Shown here: piece after piece, positions 53,783 to 64,000 of the stretch
Layout: every line of letters begins with the position of its first letter
Position numbering within the stretch: position 1 is the first letter of the stretch
Made by a program: the position numbers and the translations under genes
Notes under the pieces: generated by a model
The model's input: the letters and a program-made list of their open reading frames with translations, nothing else
The model's database searches: none
What the model was told of the DNA's origin: nothing
NCBI GenBank assembly: GCA_037953745.1
Contig: JBAKBP010007932.1
Location: forward strand, 1 to 64,000
DNA: 64,000 nucleotides
Reading direction: 5' to 3'
Source: Lithodes maja
Lineage: Eukaryota; Arthropoda; Malacostraca; Decapoda; Lithodidae

Positions 53783-56510
53783 CTAGCGGCACCAAGGAGC
53801 GCGACGCCCCTCGTTATGGGTGGTGATCTGGTGCAGTAGACTGTTTGAAGCGACAGCTCGCTCCCTTGCGAGGATGGGCTCGTCTGGCACTTTTTGCAGT
53901 TCGACATCTAGGGCTCTCTTGAAGTTGTCTAACGAGATGTCCCTCATGTCTCTTACTCGCCGTGGGAGTTTCTTGAAGAGACGTGGGCCTCTGTGTGATA
54001 ACCAGCCCTCTCGCAGAGAGCCCATAGCACCCCTGTTATTCATCCGGGGGATTTCGCATTCCCAGCCTCTCCTATCACTGAATTTCATGACTATCGGAGT
54101 ATGTAGGTTTGGTACTAAACCCTCTGCGATTTTCCACGTGTATATTATTAGGTAACGTTCTCTTCTACGTTCCAGTGAGTACAGATTCAGTGCTCCTAAA
54201 CGCTCCCAATAGTTTAATGTTTTATCGAACTTATATGCGAAGTGAAATTTCTTTGTACACTCTCTACGTCATTTATTTCACCTGCTTTGTATGGGGATGT
54301 TAATACGCTACAGTATTCAAGCCGCGGTAGCACTAGAGATTTGAAGAGCGTTATCATAGGCAATTCCCCGCGTGTTTTAAAAGTACGCAGAATCCAACCC
54401 GTTAGACGTTTCGCAGCCGCCACTTTGACCTGGTTATGTACTTTGAAACCCATATTTTCAGACATTAATACCCCAAGGTCTTTCACACTGTCTTTCCGTT
54501 CTATTATGTGATTAGATTCTGTTAAGTAATTTGTAATTTCTTTAACACCATTATTATCTCTGTACCGTATTAATTGGAATTTTTCCTCATTGAATTGCAT
54601 GTTGTTTTCCCTGGTCCACTGGAACACTACATTCATGTCTTCTTGCAGTCGGCCTGTGTCCTCTTGTGTGTTTACTATCTTGCTTAATTTTGTGTCATCA
54701 GCAATAGACGACACCGTACTGTGTCTGGTGTTGGTATCTATGTCGCAAATTAGTATGAGGAACAGAAGGGGCGCTAGCACTGTTCCTTGGGGCACTGAGC
54801 TTTTGACATCCGAATGCTCAGATGTGACTTGGTTTACTGCTACTGATTGTTTTCGGTTTACGAGGAAATTGTATATCCACCGTCCGATTTTCCCAGTTAT
54901 ACCTTTTGCTTTCAGTTTGTGGGCTAGTATACCATAGTCACATTTATCAAATGCCTTAGCAAAATCGGTGTAAATGTCATCCACGTTTTTCTTTTCTTCT
55001 AGCGCTTTAAGAATTTTGTCATAGTGTTCCAAAAGTTGTGAGAGACATGATCTTCCCGCTCTGAACCCATGTTGACCGGTGTTGTGTAGTTTATTTGTCT
55101 CCATGAATGTTGAAATTTTGCTTCGCAGGACTCGCTCGAAAACTTTAATGATGTGAGAGGTTAGAGCTACCGGGCGGTAGTTTTTTGGTAGTGCTTTACT
55201 CCCTCCTTTATGCAGTGGGGCAATTATTGCGTTTTTCAAGCTATCTGGTATGTCACCAGTGTCTAGACTCCTTCTCCACATTATAGCCAGGGGTTTTGAG
55301 AGGTTTTCCTTACATTTCTTCATTAGGATCGAATTCCATGAGTCCGGGCCTGGTGCCGAGTGGGATGGCATGTTTGGAAATGGCCTCTTCTATGTCTTTT
55401 GGACCGAAATCAATATCCAGCATCTGAGGGGTTTCCGTGGGGGAGGTATCCATGAAAAATATATTTTGGTCTCTGATGACTTTTGTTTCATCAGGCTCAC
55501 TGAATGCCAATTCATACTGCCTGCTTAACCTAACAAGTGCGCATGGGGGTAATTGAAAACGTCCCCCTGTGCTGACGTATTTGAGGTGTTTCCGTCACTA
55601 AAATATTCATTGTACCATTAATAGCATTAATAATTATCCATATGCGCCTATTATGGGTTGATTATAAAGGTATTAACCTGAAACAACAATAAAACGAGTG
55701 AAAACAGCGTTTGGATGGTCAAAATCTGAGATATAGCCCGCGAGTTGTATAATGTATGGGTGAGGCAAACTGCTTTCCCGCCAATTTCCCCCAAGGCCAC
55801 TGAGACACAGTTGATCGATACTCTCTCTCTCTCTCTTGCACTCGCTTGCCATCAGTGATGACAACACCCTGCTTGCAACTCGCTAATGTTAGCACGAAAA
55901 TATACCTCAGAATAAGGGAATAATAGGGAAAATAGGTGATAACTGAAGGAGAGGAGGAAAGTGGGGAAGGAGGGGAGGTAGAGGACTGAGATTTTGCATG
56001 GCCCAGGGGCCAAAAAAAAATAAATAAATAAAAAAATAAAAATAAAAAAAATAAAAAAATTTCGATGTCAAAAGTTGATTTTTTATTTTACTTACTCTCA
56101 AGAGTCTTCCCGCAGTCCGCCGGGGGAACTCTTAAGAGTCTCCCCGCAGCTCCCGGGTTAAGAGTTCGCTCATTTCCTTTTTGTCCCCTGTGAAAGAGCC
56201 GTCCCCTTTGCTCAGTGGGCCGATGTTTGATGTTGTTTTAGCCTTTTGTTTGGCGTATGAAAAGAAGTATTTGGAATATTCCTTTATACCTGCAATAGCT
56301 TTCCTCTCCTCTTCCATATGTTGTAGTTCATATGATATTTAATTTCCACAATTTCTCTATCTATTTCGACCTCTTGCCTATCCTGTAGATTTTGTTGTGT
56401 GCGTCTTTGTGTGAGTAATTTTCTTCTTCTGTACAGCCTCCTCCTTTCCCGATCTTGTTTGCTTCTTCGTTTTGTTTGTCTTGCAGGTATATGGTGGCTA
56501 CAGATTTGGG
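53783..56510 (-). pseudogene. CR1-like LINE ORF2, reverse transcriptase
   Basis: In minus order: a basic linker (RRRLYRRRKLLTQRR, about 56430), EYSKYFFSYAKQK (about 56275), the MITE, FSEPDETKV (about 55500), then after a frameshift near 55370 the RT: SAPGPDSWN, NYRPVALTS, IYTDFAKAFDK (first Asp), SVPQGTVLAPLLF and IADDTKLS (Asp pair), with RLEYCSVLTSPY near the end of the 385-codon frame 55371-54214. A further frame (54088-53783) holds the C-terminal block GSLREGWLSHRGPRLFKKLP. The endonuclease is missing. Confidence 0.82.
55525..56161. mobile_element. piggyBac-type MITE copy A, 637 bp
   Basis: TTAA at 55525-55528 and 56158-56161. Removal with one TTAA rejoins the LINE frame exactly at MSELL/SRQYEL, which proves the insertion point. 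It contains an A-rich low-complexity block (56010-56060) and a CTCTT/AAGAG-rich right end. It is an inverted copy of 48181-50661. Confidence 0.88.
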
Positions 56511-56980
56511 TCCCCCTCCTATACTAATTATACAGGCCTAAAAGTATTGACTGTGCATTTTCCAGTAAGACATTGGACAGGAATAAGCAGCAATAATAAA
56601 ATATTCATATAAAATAGTTGGAGCCGAAAAATGAATGAAATAAAACCACGAATGTACGTCCGACGTTCCCTTCCGCTTGTCCGAAGCTATCCCAGCTTTC
56701 TTGGCAATCATTTTCCATAAGAAATCACTGTATGTCCGAAGTTATCCATACATGTCCGTAGTTTGCCACTTTTCAAGATGACTTTGGACACAATTTAGGA
56801 TAAGAATAGCTCTCTTATTATGGGGGATAATTTTAGGTTTCCTGGATTACCGCGCACTATCACCACACATCACTTGACCTAGTTATATCTCTATAATGTG
56901 TTCACAGTCAGGAGATATCGTTAAAAAAACTCGAAAAATTTCCGAAGTTACACGGTTTTACGGTTCATAGCCTATATACT

Positions 56981-56984
<4 letters not shown>

Positions 56985-57025
<41 letters not shown>

Positions 57026-57039
57026 GGTATATATATACA

Positions 57040-57112
<73 letters not shown>

Positions 57113-57175
57113 GTATATATATATATAATATATTTATATATAACGTATATATAATATATACCGGTACATATATAA
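56985..57175. repeat. AT microsatellite with CCGG interruptions
   Basis: (TA)n with several ATACCGGTAT interruptions; the counterpart of 47376-47546 in hAT copy 1. Confidence 0.92.
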
Positions 57176-57461
57176 ATAATGCATCCAAAATGCATCCAAC
57201 AACTTGACAATATAAATGCATTTTGTTAAGTTAAAATAGAAATGCTGCACTTTTACACGGCATTATACAGTAGTTATAGCATCACGGTATGAAGTAAAAG
57301 AAAACGGAGGATAGTGCTGGCTCGGCTGCTCCTTTGAGAATGAATGGTAAACAGTCGAGTGACCTCCGACCCTTCCAGCCTAGTGACGTCATGTGCGAGC
57401 GGGTACGAGTTTGAGTGACCCCATGCTCCAACCTGTTGTATCTCTTAACCTTACTACAGGG

Positions 57462-58368
57462 GAGCAGCCACGTCAGGTCACGGAGGAAACCCCGCTTCCC
57501 CCCGGTCGACCCCGGAATAGCGACGTGCTCCGCCCCCTTGACCCTGACGAGAGGCCCACCAGGGAACTCTGCCCAGCAAACAGCTCCACACGTATCCGGG
57601 TAGTTAGATGTTTTTAATTACCATCCCACATCATCCAAGATACGTAGGATGAGAAAGGAGCTATCCAGCCCACTCGTCTTACCCCACCACAATCCACGGC
57701 TGCCTCAAGAAGTAAGTAACTTACTTTATAAGTAGAGATACCCACCCGACTGGCCTTAACGAGCCAAGCGCCCCGCCCCCCTGCCTCGACAACAACCAGT
57801 GAAGGACCTCTTGCCAACAGCACTTCCATCACATGCCATTATATGTTAGATGTGTAAGTTCCCCATACTATATAATCCAGGACACGGGAAATAAGGAACG
57901 ACTTACCCAGGCGAGGAATCGTCAGCCGCCACCATGCACAGCTGCCTTCAAAATAAAGTGAACCACTCCAAGCCTGGACAACACCCAGCTCCAACTTCCT
58001 CCACACCTTCACAAGCTTGCCAGCTTGAAAGCCTGTTATCTCCACAACTAGTAAATGTTACATCTACTTTCTCATTACCCAATTATGTGAGCCCTCCAAA
58101 TAAGCACCCCATGTAAAGCTAAACCTTACTTCTCCCATTCCTAGAACCCTACAATAACAATAAATCAACCAGCCTGCAGCCTCGACAACACCGGGCAGCC
58201 CTCCTATATAAACCCTGAGAGGAGGAGAACTAAGTAGGTAGGAATATCGCTTCTGAAGTTCTGTACAATCGGCAACCCGCTCTGACTGAAGACTATTTTA
58301 TACCCCCACGAAAGACTAGTTACTGACGAACGGCAACCCGGAGTCTGTGATACTATCAGTGATATATA
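57462..58368. other. Non-coding DNA, possibly part of an older LTR
   Basis: No coding similarity. A TATA-like CTATATAAACCC (about 58204-58215) and the sequence beyond the BEL element (a PBS-like TGGCGACCCATGG at 63821-63833) would fit a promoter and a primer site of an LTR element split by the BEL insertion. This is weak: the terminal CA expected before the primer site is missing. Confidence 0.25.
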
Positions 58369-59048
58369 TGTCCATATATATATGAGTACTTAGTGTACTC
58401 AAACTAGTATGAACAGTCTCGATGTTACGTAATCTGGGTTGATGTAGCGTTACGTATCATTCCGTAGTCTTAAGTTGAACGCTTCCATAACCTTGGTCGA
58501 ACGTTCCATGATTGGGTAGAATATATTATTCTATAGTTGTATATGGGAAAGTATTGTAGGATTATAATTCCCATCTATATATATATATATTTGTGTTATT
58601 TAAGATTGTTTATAAGTATCTCATTGTAAAGAAGATGGGATACATTTTCCATATGTTATGCGCATGCGCGGTATGTCACGACAGAGACGAACATAACGCG
58701 CTCGCCACTCTCCAACCAACCTCCGTCCCAGCTACACACACGCTAAGCCTTCTTCCTATAGTTTCATAATCAGGTGTTTTCGCTTCACGTTCATCTCATA
58801 TTCCATATAGTCATTACATCATCATCTTTGTTAGTTAGCACAAACTTAAAGTAAATATCTAGCCTATCCTAGCCTATTGTAGCCTTATGTCCATACTTTG
58901 TTTACTTTACTAACCACTTCAAGTTATCTAGCCTATTTTCCGCCATCCTCCAATCACCAGCTGAGTTCATCTACGGGTAATTATATTTCTATATGGTTAA
59001 TACTTCTTCCTTATCAAATATACAGTCCACTTATCTAAATTAGCCATA
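58369..59048 (+). repeat. 5' LTR of the BEL/Pao element
   Basis: Begins TGTCCATA and ends AATTAGCCATA. It carries about ten extra TA-rich bases near 58377-58386 relative to the 3' LTR. Confidence 0.9.
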
Positions 59049-59052
59049 TAAT

Positions 59053-59066
59053 TGGTCCTTCGAACC
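59053..59066 (+). promoter_or_regulatory. Primer-binding site of the BEL/Pao element
   Basis: TGGTCCTTCGAACC pairs with a tRNA 3' end reading GGTTCGAAGGACCA, that is, T-arm residues plus CCA. Position four bases after the LTR fits. Confidence 0.75.
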
Positions 59067-59094
59067 TTTCACTAGTTTGCCCCCCCCCCATTTT

Positions 59095-59391
59095 TTTTTT
59101 GGGGGGGGGAGTTATTCGGCGGTCGGTAGTTGCCTTGCTTGGAGTGGGGCTGGCCATATCCCCTTCACCCGGGAGCGCTATCAGTCAATGAATACCTCTG
59201 AGGCTGACTTCAGTCCCGACGGGGTACACCTCACGCACGAGGCATCAAAGCGTCTCTATTCGGTGATCTTGGCTACCTGTCGTCGGTGCTTTATGCAAGA
59301 CGAATTTGCCATGGTCGCCAGGTCATACGACGAGATGTTTGCCCACCATGACGTTAGAGTTGATCAACACAATCAGTATAGCCTAGATTAG
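59095..59391 (+). pseudogene. SGNH-hydrolase-like C-terminal fragment in the BEL leader
   Basis: An open frame in the 5' leader, directly after a C/T/G homopolymer block (59083-59110). It contains FSPDGVHLTHEASKRLYS, which resembles the last catalytic block (Asp-x-x-His) of SGNH/GDSL hydrolases. The Ser, Gly and Asn blocks are absent, so no activity is expected. It lies about 740 bp before the gag start. It could be a captured fragment of a cellular or retroelement esterase. Assignment rests on one motif. Confidence 0.4.
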
Positions 59392-60135
59392 TAAGCCTTC
59401 AAATCGGTACAGTATATTATTTAAATTTTGATTGTAAAACCTTTAGGCCCAAATTATAACAATTGATTGGCACTAAGATTAAAATCATCCATACTGTACT
59501 GTATAATAATTTCAAATGTTAAGGTTATTTATTCTATATCAAATTTATACTGTCCAGTAACTTCTTTATTTGTTTCACAAGTCATTCTCAATTCTTCTCT
59601 CGTCGTGTGCCCTGGAGGCGGGGTAATATGATAGCTGATAGGCTGAGTGTGTGTTAATCCAACTCAAAACTTTTTTCCTTGTGACTTCTTAAGATGAACT
59701 TTCTTGTGTACAATTTTCACATTTATTAAATTAATAATATAGAATTAGCGGTACCCATTGAGTTTAGCCTGTTTCATATACCCTATAGGCTCACACTCTT
59801 CTTTACTTTATTATAACTTTAAACGGTACTGCTCTTTTTGACATCTGGAGACTTTTGGCCTATACTGTATTGTACTAAATTTCCCTCCCGACTTTTCTTA
59901 ACTTATGGTGTAATGATTCTATAATTTCATAACTATTATGTAAGGAGTTAAATTGAAAAGCTCCAGATTGCTAGTCTACATTGCGCACAATTCTTATTCC
60001 GCATTTCGTGAGGGTGTTTTATTTTCGGCTCGCGATTTATTTGATTTCTCGGAGTACTGTATTGTTGGCCGCAACTTATTCGGTCTGGCAATAATAGTTT
60101 GATTTAACGTAATTAGAATTCCTTCCTGTATAATC
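59392..60135. other. BEL/Pao leader, non-coding
   Basis: AT-rich untranslated sequence between the SGNH-like frame and the gag Met. Nothing recognised. Confidence 0.5.
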
Positions 60136-61180
60136 ATGGCTAAAAGTGTACAAAAGCGTCGGGCTGGACTTAAGGCCTCTTTGACGGTCTTGACCTCTGA
60201 TATTGACGGATTCCTTGATTCGGCGTCTAGAGCGGAGGTGGAGGCCAGGTTGCTCAGTATTCAAAAGCAACTTGACAAGTATGAGGTCACACAGGAGGAC
60301 CTGGCCGACACTTGCGAGGACGCCGAGTATATCGAGGTGATCAGAGAGGATACCCTATATATGGAGGGCATACAAGTAATCGTTGCCACACTGAAGGGGA
60401 TCCTGATTACAGAGGTCAAGAAGGAGGTCAGGAAAGAGCCAAAGAAATCCGCAGTCAAATTACCACATCTTACTCTCTCAAAATTTGAAGGTGATGCCAC
60501 CATGTGGTCGGGATTTTGGGAGATGTTCAAGTGTACCATCCATGACAATCCCGACCTCACAGATATACAACGCTTCACCTATCTAAAGGGTCAGCTTCAG
60601 GGTGATGCACATAAGCTAGTCGAAGGATTCATAATCGAAAGTGCAAGCTATGCCCCAGCAATTGAGCTCCTGCAAGAGACATATGGGCATCCAGATCGAA
60701 TCAAGGCAGCTTATGTTACCAAATTCAATCAATTAGTGTCACCCAAACACCAAACAGCTGACCTGAAGGACTTCTATGCCAATACAGAGAGTGTGATGAG
60801 GTCAATCATTAGCCATGGTATTTGTCTGGAGGAATTTTGTGTGGTGACTCTTGTCAATAAGTTACCATCACCATTAAAAGAAACCATAAAACGGGAAATG
60901 GGAGACTCGAGCCTGGATTATAAGAAATTCACTCATTGCCTCCAGGCTGAAGTGTACAATATGGCGGGTCAAGACAGAGTAGGGGGTACACCCATGGCTA
61001 CGGCAACATTTACCGCCCAGAGTGAGTACAGGAAATTCAACTGTGTTCTGTGTAGTGGCACCAATCATTTATGGTACAAGTGTATGAAGTATAAGAGTAT
61101 AAAAGTTAAAAGAGCCCGTCAACTACGTCTCTGCACTGGGTGCTTGTCAAAAGACCATGGCCACGGGTGCTACCAGTGTA
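60136..61180 (+). CDS. BEL/Pao Gag
   Basis: Starts MAKSVQKRRAGLKASL at 60136. An N-terminal helical region precedes the BEL gag core: LPHLTLSKFEGDA, WSGFWEMFKCTIH, QRFTYLKGQLQGDAHKLVEG and LLQETYGHPDRIKAAY (residues about 110-200). Two cysteine knuckles follow, CVLCSGTNHLWYKC (about 302) and CTGCLSKDHGHGC (about 333). Real gag coding ends near 61180, where an internal deletion fuses it to a later part of pol; the rest of the open frame to 61368 is out of frame. Gag is intact enough to form particles. Confidence 0.85.
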
Positions 61181-63082
61181 CGTCACCAACCGTGTCGACG
61201 AAATTCGTACCCTGCTCCCAACCGCACAGTTCCGGTATGTGTCTACCAAAAAGAATCCAAGTGATTGCATTACTCGTGGTGTCTCTGCTAAATTTCTCAA
61301 ATCTTCTGCGTTGTGGTGGAATGGCCCATGCTGGCTTAATGATCCCAACGAATGGCCAGAGAATATAGCTTTGAGCGAGCAACACACTGCTATTGTGGCA
61401 CCGGTAATTGACTCGGTGCCTGACGAAGACACACGGTTATGGGAGTGGGATAGATTCAGCAGCTATGAAAAGTTACAACGTGTTACAGCATGGGTGATAC
61501 GATTTGTAGAAAATGTAAAAGCAAAAATTAAAGGCACATCGTCCACAGGTAGTGCTTACCTCAATGTGAAGGAGATCAGAATTGCAGATAAATTATTACA
61601 TAAGCTCTGTCAACAAGAAATATATACGCAGGAATATAAATTACTGGTTAAGGGAACAAAGGGAATAACCTGATCAACCAATTGGGCTTACACTTGAAGG
61701 GGGACTTGATACATTGCGGAGGCAGATTACGATTGGCAGCCCTCTCTGAGGCAAGTAAGTATCCAATACTACTGCCCCCCAATCATCCCTTCACCCATCT
61801 TATCATCGATAGGTGTCACCGACTCTGTTGTCATTATGGGGTTGGTCATATAGTCACCTATGTAAGACAACGATGGTGGGTGCCTAGAATCAGGCAGGTG
61901 GTCAAGAAAGTCCTTCGCAAATGCTTAAAGTGTAGAAGAGTACAGGGAACACATTATGATCCCGTCGGAATTCCTCCCTTACCAAACCTGCGAACTACCC
62001 CAGGTGACCCTTACAAAGTTACCGGGGTTGACTACAGTGGAGCAATCCCTGTGAAAGATTCACCCAATCTTAAGGTGTATATGATACTTTTCACTTGTGC
62101 TGTTACCAGGGCAATTCACCTGGAACTGGTCACCAACCTCACTTGTGATAGCTTCCTACATGCCTTCTGAAGATTCTGCAGTAGACAGGGATATCCGCGT
62201 ATCATGCTGAGTGACAATGCAAAGACTTTCATAGGGGCATCTACATATCTCAAAGAAGTGAGCAACAATCCTAAGATTCAGACCTGCCTAGCGGATGTAA
62301 AATGTGAATGGCGTTTCATTCCCGCCAGAGCGCCTTGGTTTGGCGCCATATGGGAGAGAGCCATAGGCATCGTGAAGGCGGGTCTGAAGAAGGTGTTGGG
62401 TAGAGCTCTCATCTCGATTGAGGAACTCAACACCATACTCTTGGAGATTGAAGCCACCGTAAATAATCGCCCTCTATACTATGCTTCTGGTGATTTGGAA
62501 GACCTTACCCCAATCACACCCTCAGTACTGGTACGTGGATACAGACTGCGGGATCTTCCTGAAGAGCATGACGAGGATACTATGGAAGATCCAGACTACA
62601 TAAGTGAGGAAGTGATATCGGCCCGCAACAAATACATTCGTAAATTATCGCGAGATATTTGGCATCGCTGGTCAACAGAATATCTGGTGACTTTAAGGGA
62701 AGCGCAAAGGAATAAACTAACACCATTAAAAGGTCATTGGCCTAGGGTAGGGGACGTGGTAACCATCCATGAGGAGGGCCCGCGCGCATTTTGGAAATTG
62801 GGTCGGATAGAGGAGTTATTACCAGGTCGTGATGGTGAGGTTCGGGTAGCAAAGGTTCGCACCAGGACTGGAGTAATCACACGGCCAACAGTCCGACTAT
62901 ATCCTCTTGAGGGTGACCTCGATCGCAAGGACACCCCCTCGGATCAGTTATCCATTGAAGTCCCCTCTCTGGCTTCTACTTCGGCGCAGCCTGTTGACGC
63001 GTCAGGCGAACGCCCACGTCGACAGGCAGCCCAGATATCCTCCCAAGCTTGGCGGGATAAGATTGCCTCCGGGCAAATCTAA
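61180..63082 (+). pseudogene. BEL/Pao pol remnant: RH-IN linker and integrase
   Basis: Coding resumes in the RNase H-integrase connection (VYVTNRVDEIR, FRYVSTKKNPSDCITRG, SALWWNGPCWL). A frameshift near 61660 shifts to the integrase: zinc-binding HPFTHLIIDRCH and CLKC, catalytic VDYSGAI (about 62030), SDNAKTF (about 62210) and WFGAIWERAIG (Glu, about 62352). An in-frame TGA at 62168-62170 (Arg to stop is likely) breaks the core. The C-terminal domain (GDVVTIHEEGP, WKLGRIEELLPG) runs to the stop at 63082. Protease, RT and RNase H are wholly absent. Confidence 0.85.
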
Positions 63083-63119
63083 TCATGTAAATTTTGTATA
63101 GTTTCTGTTGGTGGGAATA

Positions 63120-63789
63120 TGTCCATACTTAGTGTACTCAAACTAGTATGAACAGTCTCGATGTTACGTAATCTGGGTTGATGTAGCGTTACGTATCATT
63201 CCGTAGTCTTAAGTTGAACGCTTCCATAACCTTGGTCGAACGTTCCATGATTGGGTAGAATATATTATTCTATAGTTGTATATGGGAAAGTATTGTAGGA
63301 TTATAATTCCCATCTATATATATATATATATATTTGTGTTATTTAAGATTGTTTATAAGTATCTCATTGTAAAGAAGATGGGATACATTTTCCATATGTT
63401 ATGCGCATGCGCGGTATGTCACGACAGAGACGAACATAACGCGCTCGCCACTCTCCAACCAACCTCCGTCCCAGCTACACATGCTAAGCCTTCTTCCTAT
63501 AGTTTCATAATCAGGTGTTTTCGCTTCACGTTCATCTCATATTCCATATAGTCATTACATCATCATCTTTGTTAGTTAGCACAAACTTAAAGTAAATATC
63601 TAGCCTATCCTAGCCTATTGTAGCCTTATGTCCATACTTTGATTACTTTACTAACCACTTCAAGATATCTAGCCTATTTTCCGCCATCCTCCAATCACCA
63701 GCTGAGTTCATCTAAGGGTAATTATATTTCTATATGGTTAATACTTCTTCCTTATCAAATATACAGTCCACTTATCTAAATTAGCCATA
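63120..63789 (+). repeat. 3' LTR of the BEL/Pao element
   Basis: Preceded by the purine-rich GGTGGGAATA, the likely primer for plus-strand synthesis. Nearly identical to the 5' LTR. Confidence 0.9.
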
Positions 63790-64000
63790 ATATATAAACT
63801 TTTTGGATCTTTATTAATCGTGGCGACCCATGGTTAATATCGAGACCTTAAAATAATATATATAAATACAAGTAAATGTATTAAAGACTCATTGCTGGTA
63901 TGGCCTCTTCCACTTGAGTTTCTAATATTTTATATAGTGCAAAACTAGCACTCAACTCACAGAGATCTAGGAGAGAAAGATTCTGTTGTATTAAAAGTAA
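63790..64000. other. Window end, no recognised gene
   Basis: AT-rich. Contains TGGCGACCCATGG at 63821-63833, similar to the primer-binding site of the Gmr1-like element; see 57462-58368. Confidence 0.3.

Larger units (their letters stand above)
53750..56530 (-). mobile_element. CR1-like LINE (second family) inside hAT copy 2
   Basis: A minus-strand LINE from about 56530 to a tail of ATCAAAAGGT-type repeats at about 53745-53770. Coding is broken by frameshifts and by MITE copy A (55525-56161). Its RT differs clearly from that at 7243-12663, so it is another family. Confidence 0.8.
52042..57453. mobile_element. hAT-type DNA transposon, copy 2, enlarged by nested insertions
   Basis: The same TIRs as copy 1 (left from 52042; right to 57453, with the terminal G changed to A). 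Flanking CTACAGGG (52034-52041 and 57454-57461) is an exact 8-bp duplication. The left half to about 53045 and right part from about 56765 align with copy 1. The middle contains sequence absent from copy 1, including a LINE with a MITE inside. Repeated ACTTCGGACAT-type phrases (about 53010, 53395, 56735) appear to belong to the hAT element itself. Confidence 0.88.
58369..63789 (+). mobile_element. BEL/Pao LTR retrotransposon, internally deleted
   Basis: Near-identical LTRs (58369-59048 and 63120-63789), a primer-binding site, a gag and an integrase are present, but protease, RT and RNase H are missing. LTR differences are only about four substitutions plus a microsatellite difference, so it moved recently, presumably helped by proteins from intact relatives. 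Flanks read ATATA on both sides, compatible with a 5-bp duplication, though the DNA is low-complexity. Confidence 0.9.

Overview
The window looks like repeat-rich, intergenic eukaryotic nuclear DNA, and I see no convincing ordinary host gene. It holds several layers of transposable elements (DIRS, RTE-like and CR1-like LINEs, Ty3/gypsy, BEL/Pao, piggyBac, hAT, tRNA-derived SINEs), long AT/GA microsatellites and many minisatellites. This mix fits an invertebrate, most likely an arthropod such as a decapod crustacean. The taxon is an inference; nothing in the sequence proves it.

Layout, left to right. 1-1299: minus-strand LINE endonuclease fragment. 1523-2002: foldback repeat. 2627-5990: degenerate minus-strand DIRS-like element (gag, RT stump, tyrosine recombinase), split by a 488-bp piggyBac-type MITE. 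7243-12910: plus-strand CR1-like LINE, interrupted at 9341-12262 by an RTE-like LINE with a 10-bp target duplication. A second, shorter CR1-like copy lies at 13507-14386 on minus. 15902-25348: a candidate large DNA transposon with about 210-270-bp terminal inverted repeats (TIRs). It carries one long broken minus-strand gene (about 1,350 codons) with FEN/PIN-nuclease-like motifs and a C-terminal CXC cysteine cluster, and two solo LTRs sit inside the gene, each with a 4-bp duplication. 26375-35810: a complete, apparently young Ty3/gypsy element with an intact 1,707-codon frame in the unusual order gag-protease-integrase-RT-RNase H (Gmr1-like). 35811-38480: a 3'-truncated BEL/Pao element. 38494-42809: a piggyBac element reduced to N- and C-terminal exons. 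43132-43577: another TTAA-flanked MITE.

46129-47825 and 52042-57453 are two copies of one hAT family, each with an 8-bp duplication. The second has grown by nesting: it holds a CR1-like LINE, which holds a piggyBac-type MITE. 48181-50661 is an inverted copy of that MITE, split by another solo LTR. 58369-63789 is a BEL/Pao element with near-identical LTRs, a deletion of protease/RT/RNase H, a damaged integrase, and an SGNH-hydrolase-like fragment in its leader.

The elements work mainly as parasites of one another, so the order of insertion can be read. Three signals stand out: the TIR-bounded nuclease gene, the Gmr1-like element, and a hairpin in its LTRs that is kept by a compensatory base change.
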